Below, piece after piece: positions 24,364-34,142 of a stretch of DNA of 40,285 nt. The DNA comes from Acidobacteria bacterium 28-9 (GTDB lineage: Bacteria; Acidobacteriota; Blastocatellia; Pyrinomonadales; Pyrinomonadaceae). The translations under genes and the position numbers were made by a program. The DNA lies in NCBI GenBank assembly GCA_002050355.1, contig MWYY01000033.1, positions 1 through 40,285 of the forward strand. The letters run 5' to 3'. Positions within the stretch are counted from its first letter, which is position 1. Each line of letters starts with the position of its first letter. The notes under the pieces were generated by a model. The model did no database searches and was not told the origin of the DNA. It saw only the letters and a program-made list of their open reading frames with translations.

Positions 24364-24527
24364 CTTTTCTTGGATTGTAGTAAGAAAGGTAAGTATCCGC
24401 AAATTTGATTTATTAAACAAAATCAAATTTTCGCGGACGCGGTTTTTCGGTCGGGTAAACAAAGTGTTTGGCGGAAAACCATTTGATGAAGCTGATTTCG
24501 CTTGGTAACTGCCCGGTACAAACAGTT

Positions 24528-27392
24528 TTAATGGTTTTGCAATTCTCCTAAAATGCGCTTGAGTTCGTCGAGTTTTTGTCCTGCTTCACCGAGTTTGCCT
24601 TCGCTTGTCAGGCGTTGATAATCAGCAAAAGTTTGCCCGGCGAGTTTAATCAATTCAGCAGTAGATTGCGAAACGCCGGTTGATTGAGTACCGCCGTTAT
24701 TATCCGGTTTCTTCGTTTCCGCATCTTTAGTATTCGCGCTCGGCGCACCGCCCAGCAATTGCGCTAATGCCGTTTCAAAATTTGCAGCGTAAGTCAGCTT
24801 TTCCTGCGTCGCCAGCACGACAAGCCGCAACTCCGGCATCGGACTGCGCTCGGCTTGCAGGTAAATGGGTTCGACAAAAAGCAGTCCCGTTCCGATTGGC
24901 ATTATTATCAAATTGCCGCGTTTGACCTTTGAGCCTTGCTGATTCCAGAGCGTGATTTGCCCGGAGAGTTGCGCGTCCTGGTCAATTCTGGCTTCGATTT
25001 GCGAAGGTCCGTCAATAACGCGCGAGGACGGAAAATTATAGACGAGCAGTTGCCCGTAAGCCGCGCCGTCCGAGCGTCCTGCCATCCACGCAATCATATT
25101 GTTTCGATTGGCAGGCGTGAACGGCAAAACCTGTGCAAACTCAGGCTGTGATTGTTCGCCCGGCAGAGGCATTAAAACTTGATACGGGTCGAGCGGCTGC
25201 GTCTGCTGTTGCTGTTTTGCTTTGTTGGCATCCGCGTTGACTGCCGCTTCGCGGGCGATGCTCCAAACATCTTCGCGCCCGAAAAACATCTTCGCGCTCT
25301 GCGTGTGATAAAGCCCGAAAACGTCCGCCTGAGTTTTGATTAAAGTTTCGGGATAACGAACGTGAGCGCGCAAACCGGCTGGCATTTCATCGGCGTTTTT
25401 GAACAGCGCGGGAAACGCCGCGCGATATGCAGCGATAATCGGGTCGGCATCGTCGAAAACGTAAAAATTAACCGCGCCGCTGTAGGCGTCAATCGTCGCT
25501 TTGACGCTGTTGCGAAGATAATTAACCGTTTTGCCGTTTGCCGAATAATGCCGCGAATACGGAAAACGACTGCTCGTCGTATAAGCGTCAACCATCCAAA
25601 ACAAACGCCCGTCGTCGTTGACGACAATATACGGGTCGGAATCATAGCTGAGAAACGGCGCGACGCGATTTAGACGGTCTGAAATATTGCGATGAAGAAG
25701 CACGCGGCTTTCCGCCGTAACGTCGTCGGAAAATGGAAGTTTCGATAAATCGCCCGTTTCCCAAGCAATCGCGTAACGACGCAAACCACTTCCAACTGCA
25801 AAACCGCCGTCGCCTTCGTAATTCGTATAATTATTGTTTTCGCCTTGCGGATAATCGAATTCGCGCTGTTTAGTTTTAACGTAAACGTCCGTGTCCGTTC
25901 GCTCGCCGAAGTAAATTTCCGGTCTGGTGACTTTAATTTCGCCGCTCGATTCAATCGGCATATTCGAGAGAACAAAACGCGGTTTGCCTTCGGTCGTAAA
26001 TTCGTTGACCGGATTCATCGTGACGCCGTAGCCGTGCGTATAGACGAGCCGCTCATTAATCCAGTTGCGCGATTGTTCGGGCAGTTTATTAACGTCCATT
26101 TCGCGCGTCGCAATCATCACCTGCCGGTTTTCGCCGCCTATTTGATAGCGGTCAACGTCAACGTCCGGGAAATCGTAATAAGTGCGAATCTCCTGAATCT
26201 GCCGCAGAGTGTCTTGCAGCGCGCGCCAATCCCAAAGTCGAATGTTGGCGAACGTCGAACGATTCGCTTCGAGATTAAAAGCGGCGTTTGAAGTTTCCGC
26301 CGCGTATTCGCGCGACTCGACTTTTTCCAGATTGAAACCCGCGCGCGTTCCGGCGATGTTGTGTTCGATATATGCAGTTTCGCGTCCGAGTTCATTCGGT
26401 TTGACGATGAAATTTTGAACATACGCCGGAATCAGCATTACCGCGACGATGAAAACCGCGACGGGAATGCCGAGGGCGAGAATCATAAAACGCGCGCCTT
26501 TTTTTGTCAGAGCGTTGACGAAAAGCATCAGCGCGGCGACGACGAGCGCAATGGCGACGGCGGTTAAGCCCGGTATAGAGTAGTTATCTTCGGTGTATGT
26601 TACGCCGCTGAAAGATGCGTGGTCGCTCCACAGATAAGCGTAGCGCGAGAGAAAAATTTGCGCCGCGATGAAAAACAACAGCGCGCCGAGCGCGACCGAA
26701 ACGGCGGAATAAGCGCGCGTTCCGAAACCCGCAAAACTCGGCGGCTTTTCGTCGATTACGATTGACTGCTGCGGAACGGCGGACAAAAGAGCGCAGACAA
26801 TCGCGGCGACGAGCAGAATAACGGCGAGCGATGTCAGCCACGAGAAAATCGATTGATAGACGGGCAGGGAAAATAAATAAAAATTAACCGGATTACCGAA
26901 AATCGGGTCGGCGGCGCTCGTCGCCGGTTGATGTAGATAGAGCGTCCAAGTCTGCCAATCGCCGCTCATACCGAATGCGTAACTGACGCTGAAAACGAGC
27001 GCCAGAATCCAGCCGATTTTTTTCACATAGCGCGACGGATAAATTTCGACCGGCTGTTTGTTAATGATAGCTCTGAGCGGCGCGAGTTTGTCCAAACCGA
27101 AGAAGCGTTCGAGCCAGTAAAAGCCGCCGCGCAAAATTAAAAACGTCGCAACCCCGAAGACGGCGAACAGAATCCAGCCGAGCCGGAAAACCGACCAGAA
27201 GCGCGAAGCGAAACCGATTGAATCAAACCAGAGCGATTCGGTGTATAAACCGACGCCGCTTAAGAGGGCGACAAAAAGCAAAAACGCCGCCGCGAAAATA
27301 ATCCACTTGATTTGCCCGCGCCCGCCGCGCTTTTGCTTTGGCGTAATGTCAATAATTTCGGCGTTAAGGTCGGAATAATCGGAATTGTTCAT
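24528..27392 (-). CDS. UPF0182 family membrane protein
   Basis: 954 aa, about the normal size for UPF0182 (COG1615). The N-terminal third has seven hydrophobic segments, the first at about residues 30-50. Family hallmarks are ESLWFDSIGFASRFW after the first segment and a large outside domain with NIRLWDWRALQDTLRQIQ, DVDRYQIGG and ARTHGYGV-like VYTHGYGVTMNPVN. The C-terminus has a Gly/Asn/Thr linker and a short coiled-coil-like tail (DYQRLTSEGKLGEAGQKLDELK). The function of the family is unknown. Before the integrative element arrived, mpl would have been the next gene downstream on the same strand. An unrelated hydrolase gene lies 77 bp upstream, so it may share that operon. Confidence 0.9.
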   Translation of the reverse strand: MNNSDYSDLNAEIIDITPKQKRGGRGQIKWIIFAAAFLLFVALLSGVGLYTESLWFDSIGFASRFWSVFRLGWILFAVFGVATFLILRGGFYWLERFFGLDKLAPLRAIINKQPVEIYPSRYVKKIGWILALVFSVSYAFGMSGDWQTWTLYLHQPATSAADPIFGNPVNFYLFSLPVYQSIFSWLTSLAVILLVAAIVCALLSAVPQQSIVIDEKPPSFAGFGTRAYSAVSVALGALLFFIAAQIFLSRYAYLWSDHASFSGVTYTEDNYSIPGLTAVAIALVVAALMLFVNALTKKGARFMILALGIPVAVFIVAVMLIPAYVQNFIVKPNELGRETAYIEHNIAGTRAGFNLEKVESREYAAETSNAAFNLEANRSTFANIRLWDWRALQDTLRQIQEIRTYYDFPDVDVDRYQIGGENRQVMIATREMDVNKLPEQSRNWINERLVYTHGYGVTMNPVNEFTTEGKPRFVLSNMPIESSGEIKVTRPEIYFGERTDTDVYVKTKQREFDYPQGENNNYTNYEGDGGFAVGSGLRRYAIAWETGDLSKLPFSDDVTAESRVLLHRNISDRLNRVAPFLSYDSDPYIVVNDDGRLFWMVDAYTTSSRFPYSRHYSANGKTVNYLRNSVKATIDAYSGAVNFYVFDDADPIIAAYRAAFPALFKNADEMPAGLRAHVRYPETLIKTQADVFGLYHTQSAKMFFGREDVWSIAREAAVNADANKAKQQQQTQPLDPYQVLMPLPGEQSQPEFAQVLPFTPANRNNMIAWMAGRSDGAAYGQLLVYNFPSSRVIDGPSQIEARIDQDAQLSGQITLWNQQGSKVKRGNLIIMPIGTGLLFVEPIYLQAERSPMPELRLVVLATQEKLTYAANFETALAQLLGGAPSANTKDAETKKPDNNGGTQSTGVSQSTAELIKLAGQTFADYQRLTSEGKLGEAGQKLDELKRILGELQNH

Positions 27393-27469
27393 AACGACAA
27401 TTATACGCCTGCCGCATCACTGCTCAAAGGCAGATACTGACGTTGCCCAAAAATTTTTCATAAAAATCG

Positions 27470-28147
27470 CTATTCGTAACTCGCCTCGATTACTTGTTCG
27501 ACATCAAAGTCTAACAAATCACCGATTCTTTCAATTGTAATGTCGGCGGGCGGATATTTGGCGATTTCCTTTTCGTCAAAAGCGTAATGCCCCTGGCGCG
27601 GGAAAACAGTTGTTACTTTCGCGCCCCAAACTTTTTTTATCGCGGTTAAAATGCGAAGTTTGTCGTCAACCAAAACGTAATGTTTCGCCGGATAACGCCG
27701 CTCGACATCGCGGAGTTCGCCTTCTTTGTGAATATAAATCAAAATGTTGCCTTCGACCGCTTCAAACAAACCCGAACGCTCGACTTTTCTCGGTTGAAAA
27801 ACGACATCACCGTCCGTCAGAATAACGACTTTGCCAAATTGTCTGCAATACTCTAAAACGTCGAGTGAGTTTGGAAACAGCCGGTTAGCGAAACGATAGT
27901 TGATAAGAAAGGTAGAAACGGCAAGCAGATGCGTGTCGTAAGGCTGTTCGTGGCGGTAACGCTGCAATGCGCCCAGATAATCCGCGTAACCGAGTTCGGC
28001 TCGCAGTTGTTCAAAAATTTCCCAATATTGATTGCTCCGCTCAGTTCCGACTTCCTTTTCCAGAAAACCGCGTAAATCTTTCGACACGCGGTCGTTGTCG
28101 AGCAAGGTGTTGTCAACGTCAAAAAGAAAAACTGCTTTATCTTTCAT
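27470..28147 (-). CDS. HAD-superfamily hydrolase
   Basis: 225 aa. Motif I is FDVDNTLLDN with D10 (nucleophile) and D12; motif II is VVILTDGD; motif IV is YVLVDDKLRIL, with Lys residues between for motif III. The helical cap lies between motif I and motif II (about residues 15-90). It hydrolyses a phosphate ester or similar; the substrate is not readable. It starts 8 bp after the stop of thrB on the same strand, so it is probably co-transcribed with homoserine kinase. A role in threonine or serine metabolism is possible but not shown. Confidence 0.85.
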   Translation of the reverse strand: MKDKAVFLFDVDNTLLDNDRVSKDLRGFLEKEVGTERSNQYWEIFEQLRAELGYADYLGALQRYRHEQPYDTHLLAVSTFLINYRFANRLFPNSLDVLEYCRQFGKVVILTDGDVVFQPRKVERSGLFEAVEGNILIYIHKEGELRDVERRYPAKHYVLVDDKLRILTAIKKVWGAKVTTVFPRQGHYAFDEKEIAKYPPADITIERIGDLLDFDVEQVIEASYE

Positions 28148-28155
28148 AAAATAAC

Positions 28156-29079
28156 TTAACTGTCCAAAATTTTCACGCCTTCCGCGTTTATCTCCGTGAC
28201 ATAGATATTAAAATCAATCGCCGTCTTCGAGTAAATGCCGCGCATCGCATTTTTAACCTTTTGCGCTGTAACAGAAGTTTCGCTCAACATAAAAACGCTG
28301 GGACCCGAACCGGAAATTCCGCCGCCGAGCGCACCGGCTCTTAAACTTTCATTTTTAATTTCATCAAATTTTGGAATTAAATTCTTTCTAACAGGTTCAA
28401 CAATAAAATCTTCCAATGAACGCGAAATTAGTTCGTAATCGCCTTTTTGCAGACCGGAAACCAACGCGCCGACGTTACTCCATTGTCGAACTGCGTCCGT
28501 AAGAGAAACTTGCTTGGGCAAAATTTTTCTGGCTTCGGACGTTTTAACTTCGATTTGCGGATGAACGACGGTAACAAACATCGGCTGAAAATCGAGCCGG
28601 ATAACATCAATCGGATTTATCGAACGAACAAGTGTAAAACCACCGAAAACGCACGGCGCGACATTGTCGGCGTGGCGCGCGCCGCTGGCAACTTGTTCAC
28701 CGTCCATCGCAAATTTGACGAGTTCAAGTTTGGAAAACCGCTCATCTAACAATTCGTTTGCCGCAACGACCGCTCCCGCTGCGCTTGCCGCGCTCGAACC
28801 GATTCCGCTTCCGGGTTTTATGTGTTTTGTAATTTCGACTTCAAAACCGAAATTTTCATCAGTCGCTCGCAGCATCGAAAGCAAAGCCGCGCCCGCGACA
28901 TTTTTTTCGGGTTTGGTGGGCAAATTAAAATCATCGCGGTTAACGATTCGCACAGTTTTCTTTTCAATAATTCGCACGGTCATTTCGTCGCACGGAGCGG
29001 ACAAGGCAAAACCCAAACAATCAAATCCGCAGACGACGTTGGCGACTGACGCAGGCGATAAAACGCTGATTTCGCTCAT
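28156..29079 (-). CDS. thrB: Homoserine kinase (GHMP family)
   Basis: 307 aa, normal length. It phosphorylates homoserine to O-phosphohomoserine, the substrate of threonine synthase. GHMP features: N-terminal SPASVANVVCGFDCLGFAL, phosphate-binding loop KPGSGIGSSAASAAGAVVA, and C-terminal GGGISGSGPSVFML. It is divergent from thrC-thrA; the 105-bp spacer holds an exact 11-bp inverted repeat. The HAD hydrolase follows 8 bp later. Confidence 0.95.
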   Translation of the reverse strand: MSEISVLSPASVANVVCGFDCLGFALSAPCDEMTVRIIEKKTVRIVNRDDFNLPTKPEKNVAGAALLSMLRATDENFGFEVEITKHIKPGSGIGSSAASAAGAVVAANELLDERFSKLELVKFAMDGEQVASGARHADNVAPCVFGGFTLVRSINPIDVIRLDFQPMFVTVVHPQIEVKTSEARKILPKQVSLTDAVRQWSNVGALVSGLQKGDYELISRSLEDFIVEPVRKNLIPKFDEIKNESLRAGALGGGISGSGPSVFMLSETSVTAQKVKNAMRGIYSKTAIDFNIYVTEINAEGVKILDS

Positions 29080-29087
29080 AAAATTAA

Positions 29088-29121
29088 AATATGATTTTCA
29101 CAAAAAATGTAAAATCATATT
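29088..29121. promoter_or_regulatory. Inverted repeat between thrB and thrC, operator candidate
   Basis: AATATGATTTT (29088-29098) and AAAATCATATT (29111-29121) are exact complements separated by 12 bp. The repeat is central in the divergent spacer, where it could bind a dimeric regulator of both thr units or form a hairpin in the thrB leader. Confidence 0.5.
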
Positions 29122-29184
29122 ATGATAAGGCGTTTGCGGCTAATACTCAAAAATTGATTATTTTTCGACGAAATCTCCTTTTAA

Positions 29185-30483
29185 ATGAATTTTTTCAGCA
29201 CCAATAAACAATCGGTTAAAGCAACTTTTCGGGAAGCGGTTTTAAATGGTCAGCCGTCTGACAAAGGTTTATATTTCCCCGAAATAATTCCGGCGATTCC
29301 GCCTGATTTTTGGCGCGATTTCAAAAAGAAAACAAAAGCGCAAATCGCATTTGAAGTGATTAAACCTTATGTCGGCGACGATATTCCCGACGAAATAGTT
29401 TTACAGATTTGCGCGGAAACGGTAAATTTTGATTTTCCTCTTGTAAAGATTACGGAAAATATCTCAACACTCGAACTTTTTCACGGCGCAACGCTCGCCT
29501 TTAAGGATGTCGGCGCACGATTTATGAGCCGCTGTCTGCAATATTTTTCACGCGAAAAGAGCGAGAAAACGATTGTTATTGCGGCAACTTCCGGGGACAC
29601 GGGCGGCGCGGTGGCAAACGGGTTTTTTGATGTCGAGGGCGTCGAAGTCGTCATTTTGTATCCGCAGGGAAAAGTTTCCCGCGTGCAGGAATTACAGCTT
29701 ACAACTTTAGGAAAGAACATCTCCGCGCTGGAAGTAAACGGAACCTTCGACGATTGCCAAACTCTGGCGAAAACAGCTTTGGCGGATGAAGATTTAAAGC
29801 GAAAAGTTTTTCTTACCTCGGCTAATTCGATAAATGTGGCTCGCTGGCTGCCGCAGCAATTTTATTATTTTTACGCTTTGCAGCGATGGGAAGACGACGA
29901 AAACGCCCCGGTCATTTCAGTGCCGAGCGGGAATTTCGGCAACGTTTGCGCGGGAATTTTAGCGCACGTTTCCGGTTTGCCAGTTTCCAAATTTATTGCC
30001 GCGACCAACGCCAACGATGTGATTCCGAATTTTTTTCAACGCGGAAAAATGGAAATAAAGTCTTCCATTGCGACGCTTTCAAACGCGATGGATGTTGGAA
30101 ATCCATCCAACTTCGTGCGGATTCTGGAGATTTTCGACAACGATTTTATAAATTTAAAGGAAAAACTCGAAGCGTTGAGCGTTTCCGACGAAATTACGGC
30201 GCAGACGATGCGAGAAGTTTTTGAGAAATACAATTACATTTTAGACCCGCACGGCGCGGTCGGATTTTACGCACTTGAAAATTATTTGCATAAAAATCCT
30301 GACAAAAAAGGCTTTTTTCTCGAAACAGCGCACCCGATTAAATTCGATTCGGTCGAAAATATTACCGGGACTTGCGGCGCAATTCCCGAAGCGATCGAAG
30401 ATTTATTTTCGCGTCCGAAGCAAAGTGTCAAGATACGAGCAAATTACGAGGATTTAAGAGAGATTTTATTGCAAAAGATTTAA
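29185..30483 (+). CDS. thrC: Threonine synthase
   Basis: 432 aa. PLP enzyme that turns O-phosphohomoserine into threonine. The start is typical for the bacterial class (MNFFSTNKQSVKATFREAV, then GLYFPE). The PLP lysine lies in ELFHGATLAFKDVGARF (about residues 98-114), and phosphate binding in AATSGDTGGAVANGF and SVPSGNFGNVCAG. thrA begins 25 bp later on the same strand, so the two form an operon, and thrB faces away from it. Confidence 0.96.
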   Translation: MNFFSTNKQSVKATFREAVLNGQPSDKGLYFPEIIPAIPPDFWRDFKKKTKAQIAFEVIKPYVGDDIPDEIVLQICAETVNFDFPLVKITENISTLELFHGATLAFKDVGARFMSRCLQYFSREKSEKTIVIAATSGDTGGAVANGFFDVEGVEVVILYPQGKVSRVQELQLTTLGKNISALEVNGTFDDCQTLAKTALADEDLKRKVFLTSANSINVARWLPQQFYYFYALQRWEDDENAPVISVPSGNFGNVCAGILAHVSGLPVSKFIAATNANDVIPNFFQRGKMEIKSSIATLSNAMDVGNPSNFVRILEIFDNDFINLKEKLEALSVSDEITAQTMREVFEKYNYILDPHGAVGFYALENYLHKNPDKKGFFLETAHPIKFDSVENITGTCGAIPEAIEDLFSRPKQSVKIRANYEDLREILLQKI

Positions 30484-30508
30484 GAAAAATCTGCGGCAAA
30501 AATAAAAT

Positions 30509-32953
30509 ATGAAAGTTTTGAAATTCGGCGGCTCCTCGATTGGGAATGCCGAAAACATTGAGAAAGTTGTCGAAATAGTCAAAAGCGCAACCGAAAAAAG
30601 CTCGTGCGCCGTAGTTTTATCCGCGATGCAAGGCACGACCGACGATTTGATCGAAGCCGGAAAACTTGCCGAAAGCGGCGACGAAATTTTCCGCGAGAAA
30701 ATTAACGAAATCGAAGCGGAACATTTTGAAGCGATTCGGGTTCTTGTTCCGGTTTCAGACCGAAATGCGTTTTTAGATTCGGTCAAAAAACGCATCGGCG
30801 AACTCGAAAACATCTGCGAAGGCGTTTTTCTGCTTCATGAACTTTCGCCGCGCACGCTCGACAGAATCGTCGGTTACGGCGAAATTTTGTCAACCAGTAT
30901 CTTTGCGGCGAAATTCAATTCGCTCGGAATCAAAAACGTCTGGAAAGATTCGCGGGAATTAATTTCGACCGATTCAAACTTCGGTTTTGCAACAGTTAAT
31001 TTTGAGAAAACGAACGCGCAAATCAAACATTTTTTCAAAAATTCATCGTCAAAACTTCATATTTTACCCGGTTTTATTGCTTCCGATGCAGACGGCGCAA
31101 CGACGACTTTAGGACGCGGCGGTTCGGATTATACGGCGGCGATTTTAGCGGCGGCTTTGGACGCGGAAGTTTTGGAAATCTGGACGGATGTGAGCGGAAT
31201 GATGACAGCCGACCCGCGCTTTGTTCGCAATGTGCGGCAGATTCCGCGCATTTCATACCGGGAAGCGATGGAACTCTCGCATTTCGGAGCAAGGGTTATT
31301 TACCCGCCGACAATTCAACCGGTGATGGCGAAAGGCATTCCGCTTTGGGTGAAAAATACGTTTGCGCCGGAGGATTTCGGGACTTTGATTGAAGCTGAAA
31401 CTTCATCCGAAAAAGAAATTATCCGCGGCATTTCGAGCATTGATAAAATTCTGGTGTTAAATCTTGAAGGCAGCGGTATGGTCGGGATTCCCGGATTTTC
31501 CAAACGCCTTTTCGACGCGCTTTCACGCGCGAACATCAATGTTATTTTAATCACTCAAAGTTCTTCGGAACATTCAATCTGCGTAGCGATTGAGGAAAAG
31601 TTCGGTAAATTGGCGAAGGAATCGGTTGATAAAGAATTCGAGTATGAAATCAGCGTCGGAAAAATCGAACCTCTTCGGGTCGAAAGCGGTTTTTCGATTC
31701 TCGCGCTCGTCGGTGACAATATGAAGGCGCATACGGGCGTGAGCGGCAAAATGTTTGCGACTCTCGGCTCGCAGGGCATCAACATTCACGCCATCGCGCA
31801 AGGTTCGAGCGAACGCAACATCTCCGCGATTATCAATTCAAGAGACGTGCAAAAAGCCGTCAATACTCTGCACGAAGAATTTTTCTCGGACGGCAACAAG
31901 CAAATAAATGTTTTTGTCGTCGGATTCGGCACGGTCGGGAAAAAATTAATCGAACAAATCAATCTGCAAAGCGAATTTCTGCGCGAAAATATGCGTTTGA
32001 ATTTGCGCGTCGTCGGGTTGGCGAAAAGCCGAAATAAAATTTTTGATGAAGAAGGCGTTGAATTATCAAATGCCGAAAATTTATTGAAAAACGCGCCTCC
32101 GCTGAACATAGCGGAATTTACTGATTTGATTCTTGAAAAAAACCTGCGCAATTCGATTTTTGTTGATGTAACGGCAAATGCGGATGTCGCCGAAATTTAT
32201 CCGAAACTTCTCGAAAAAAGCGTTTCGATTATCGCCTGCAACAAAATCGCCGCGTCGAGCGATTACACAAATTACCGCAAATTGAAAGATTTATCGCGCG
32301 AATTCGGAACGCCGTTTTTGTTTGAAACTAATGTCGGCGCGGGTTTGCCGATTATTAACACGCTCAACGATTTAATGCGAAGCGGCGACGAAATAAAACG
32401 AATTGAAGCGGTTTTGTCGGGAACGCTGAATTTTGTTTTTAATAATTATGACGGCTCGCGTTCATTTTCATCCGTCGTTCGGCAAGCGCAAGATGAAGGC
32501 TACACTGAACCTGACCCGCGACTCGATTTGAGCGGAACGGACGTGGCGCGAAAGATTTTGATTTTAGCGCGTGAAGCCGGTTTCAATCTCGAAATGCCCG
32601 ACATCGAGAACAAAGGCTTTTTACCCGAATCTTGCCTTGAGGGAAGCGTCGAAGATTTTTACAGCGAGATGGAAAAGCACGAAAGCTATTTCCGCGAACT
32701 TTTTGAAACGGCGAAAAGTCAGAATTTGTCATTGAAATACATCGCTTCCTTTGACAACGGCAAGGCTTCGGTTGGCTTGCAAAGCATTGATAAAGCGCAC
32801 AATTTCGCCAATCTTTCCGGCAAAGACAACGCAGTTTTATTTTATACAAATCGCTACGCCGATTTACCTCTGGTCGTCAAAGGCGCAGGTGCGGGCGCGG
32901 ACGTGACGGCGGCTGGCGTTTTCGCTGATATAATTCGTGCAGCAAGAATCTGA
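30509..32953 (+). CDS. thrA: Bifunctional aspartate kinase/homoserine dehydrogenase
   Basis: 814 aa, same layout and size as E. coli ThrA. It carries the first and third steps from aspartate towards threonine and methionine. Aspartate kinase: VLKFGGSSIGNAENI at the N-terminus, LGRGGSDYTAAILAAALDA near 200, then tandem ACT regulatory regions (about 310-460, with VGIPGFSKRLFDAL and GVSGKMFATLGSQGINIHAI). Homoserine dehydrogenase from about 465: VFVVGFGTVGKKLIEQ (NAD(P) loop), NKIAAS, FETNVGAGLPIINTLNDL, EAVLSGTLNFVFNNY and DPRLDLSGTDVARKILILAR. The ACT regions imply feedback inhibition, normally by threonine. thrC precedes it by 25 bp. Confidence 0.97.
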   Translation: MKVLKFGGSSIGNAENIEKVVEIVKSATEKSSCAVVLSAMQGTTDDLIEAGKLAESGDEIFREKINEIEAEHFEAIRVLVPVSDRNAFLDSVKKRIGELENICEGVFLLHELSPRTLDRIVGYGEILSTSIFAAKFNSLGIKNVWKDSRELISTDSNFGFATVNFEKTNAQIKHFFKNSSSKLHILPGFIASDADGATTTLGRGGSDYTAAILAAALDAEVLEIWTDVSGMMTADPRFVRNVRQIPRISYREAMELSHFGARVIYPPTIQPVMAKGIPLWVKNTFAPEDFGTLIEAETSSEKEIIRGISSIDKILVLNLEGSGMVGIPGFSKRLFDALSRANINVILITQSSSEHSICVAIEEKFGKLAKESVDKEFEYEISVGKIEPLRVESGFSILALVGDNMKAHTGVSGKMFATLGSQGINIHAIAQGSSERNISAIINSRDVQKAVNTLHEEFFSDGNKQINVFVVGFGTVGKKLIEQINLQSEFLRENMRLNLRVVGLAKSRNKIFDEEGVELSNAENLLKNAPPLNIAEFTDLILEKNLRNSIFVDVTANADVAEIYPKLLEKSVSIIACNKIAASSDYTNYRKLKDLSREFGTPFLFETNVGAGLPIINTLNDLMRSGDEIKRIEAVLSGTLNFVFNNYDGSRSFSSVVRQAQDEGYTEPDPRLDLSGTDVARKILILAREAGFNLEMPDIENKGFLPESCLEGSVEDFYSEMEKHESYFRELFETAKSQNLSLKYIASFDNGKASVGLQSIDKAHNFANLSGKDNAVLFYTNRYADLPLVVKGAGAGADVTAAGVFADIIRAARI

Positions 32954-32990
32954 TAATTTATCACGAATAAAAACAAAAACTCTCGAAAGC

Positions 32991-34115
32991 TCAATTATTT
33001 TTACCCGAATAAATCTGAAACCTTGAAAGTCGCTGCTGATAAGCATCACGCGCAATCTGCACGTCTTCCAAAAATTGCGGTAATTCATCAAGCAGAAGTG
33101 CCTGCGGTCCGTCAACCAGCGCTTTGGTCGGCTCTGGATGGAAATCTACGAGAATCATATTTGCTCCGGCGATTACGCCCTGAGCCGTCGCGTGCATAAT
33201 ATCTAAAATACCTTCGGGACCTCGGCTGCGTGAGCCGACCGAATGCGACGGGTCAATGCAGACCGGCATCCGTGTCAGCCGTTTGACAACAGAGACGTGA
33301 GCGAAATCCACAAAATTTCGATGCGGGTCGCCGCCGTTCGTCTTCATACCGCGTAACCCGAAAATGACTTTTTGATTGCCTTCGCTGGCGAGATATTCAG
33401 CGGCGTTGAGCGATTCATCGAGCGTGATGCCGAAGCCGCGTTTGAGAAGGACGGGAAATTCCTGTTGCCGTCCGACGCTTTTTAATAATTCAAAATTCTG
33501 CGTGTTGCGCGTGCCGATTTGCAGCATCACGCCCGTCTGTTTTCCGGTTTTATCAAGCGCTTCACGAATCTCATCGATATGAGATTCGTGCGTGATTTCC
33601 ATCGCAATGACTTTGATTCCGTATTTGCCGGCAAGCTCGAAAACATAGGGCAAGCAATTTTTGCCGTGTCCTTGAAAAGAATACGGACTCGTGCGAGGTT
33701 TATATGCGCCCATTCTGGTGCAGACTTGCCCGTTATCACAAAGGGCTTTCATCATTGCTTCGACGCTTTCAGGCGAATCAACCGCACATAATCCGGCAAA
33801 TACGTTTAGCGTATCTTGACCGAATCGAACGCCTTGATAGTCAAAGTAAGCGGAGCGGTTGTCATCCTTGTGCCGACCGAGAATGCGGTATTCTTCGGAG
33901 ACGCGAACTACGTGGTCAACGCCCGGCAAACTTCGCATATCTTCGACGGAAAGCGCGGCAGTGTTTCCAATCAAATAAACTTCGGTCAAAGTTTGTTCCA
34001 CACCCTGCACTTGATGAACACGCAGTTCGATATTTTCGAGACGCGCCAGATGGCTTTCCAACTGGTGAAACTCTTTGGTTTTAGAATTGATATGCGGCTT
34101 GAGAATTAGAATCAT
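32991..34115 (-). CDS. DAHP synthase (type I beta), divergent active-site motifs
   Basis: 374 aa. First enzyme of the shikimate pathway: PEP plus erythrose 4-phosphate to DAHP. An N-terminal ferredoxin-like regulatory domain (about residues 1-90) precedes the barrel. Core motifs are recognisable: GLCAVDSPESVEAMMKAL, MGAYKPRTSPYSFQGHGK, VLLKRGFGITLDE, DPSHSVGSR and ALVDGPQAL. Several normally fixed positions differ: GPCSxE is GLCAVD, CERGIRT is GLRGMKT, and the metal-binding Glu of VEVHP is Asp (VDFHPEP). Cys, His and the second Asp ligands remain. Last gene of an aminotransferase-pheA-DAHP synthase operon (27 bp after pheA), so the context supports a DAHP synthase for phenylalanine. Confidence 0.85.
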   Translation of the reverse strand: MILILKPHINSKTKEFHQLESHLARLENIELRVHQVQGVEQTLTEVYLIGNTAALSVEDMRSLPGVDHVVRVSEEYRILGRHKDDNRSAYFDYQGVRFGQDTLNVFAGLCAVDSPESVEAMMKALCDNGQVCTRMGAYKPRTSPYSFQGHGKNCLPYVFELAGKYGIKVIAMEITHESHIDEIREALDKTGKQTGVMLQIGTRNTQNFELLKSVGRQQEFPVLLKRGFGITLDESLNAAEYLASEGNQKVIFGLRGMKTNGGDPHRNFVDFAHVSVVKRLTRMPVCIDPSHSVGSRSRGPEGILDIMHATAQGVIAGANMILVDFHPEPTKALVDGPQALLLDELPQFLEDVQIARDAYQQRLSRFQIYSGKNN

Positions 34116-34142
34116 ATTCGTCGGGCTAAACAGTGCGATTGT

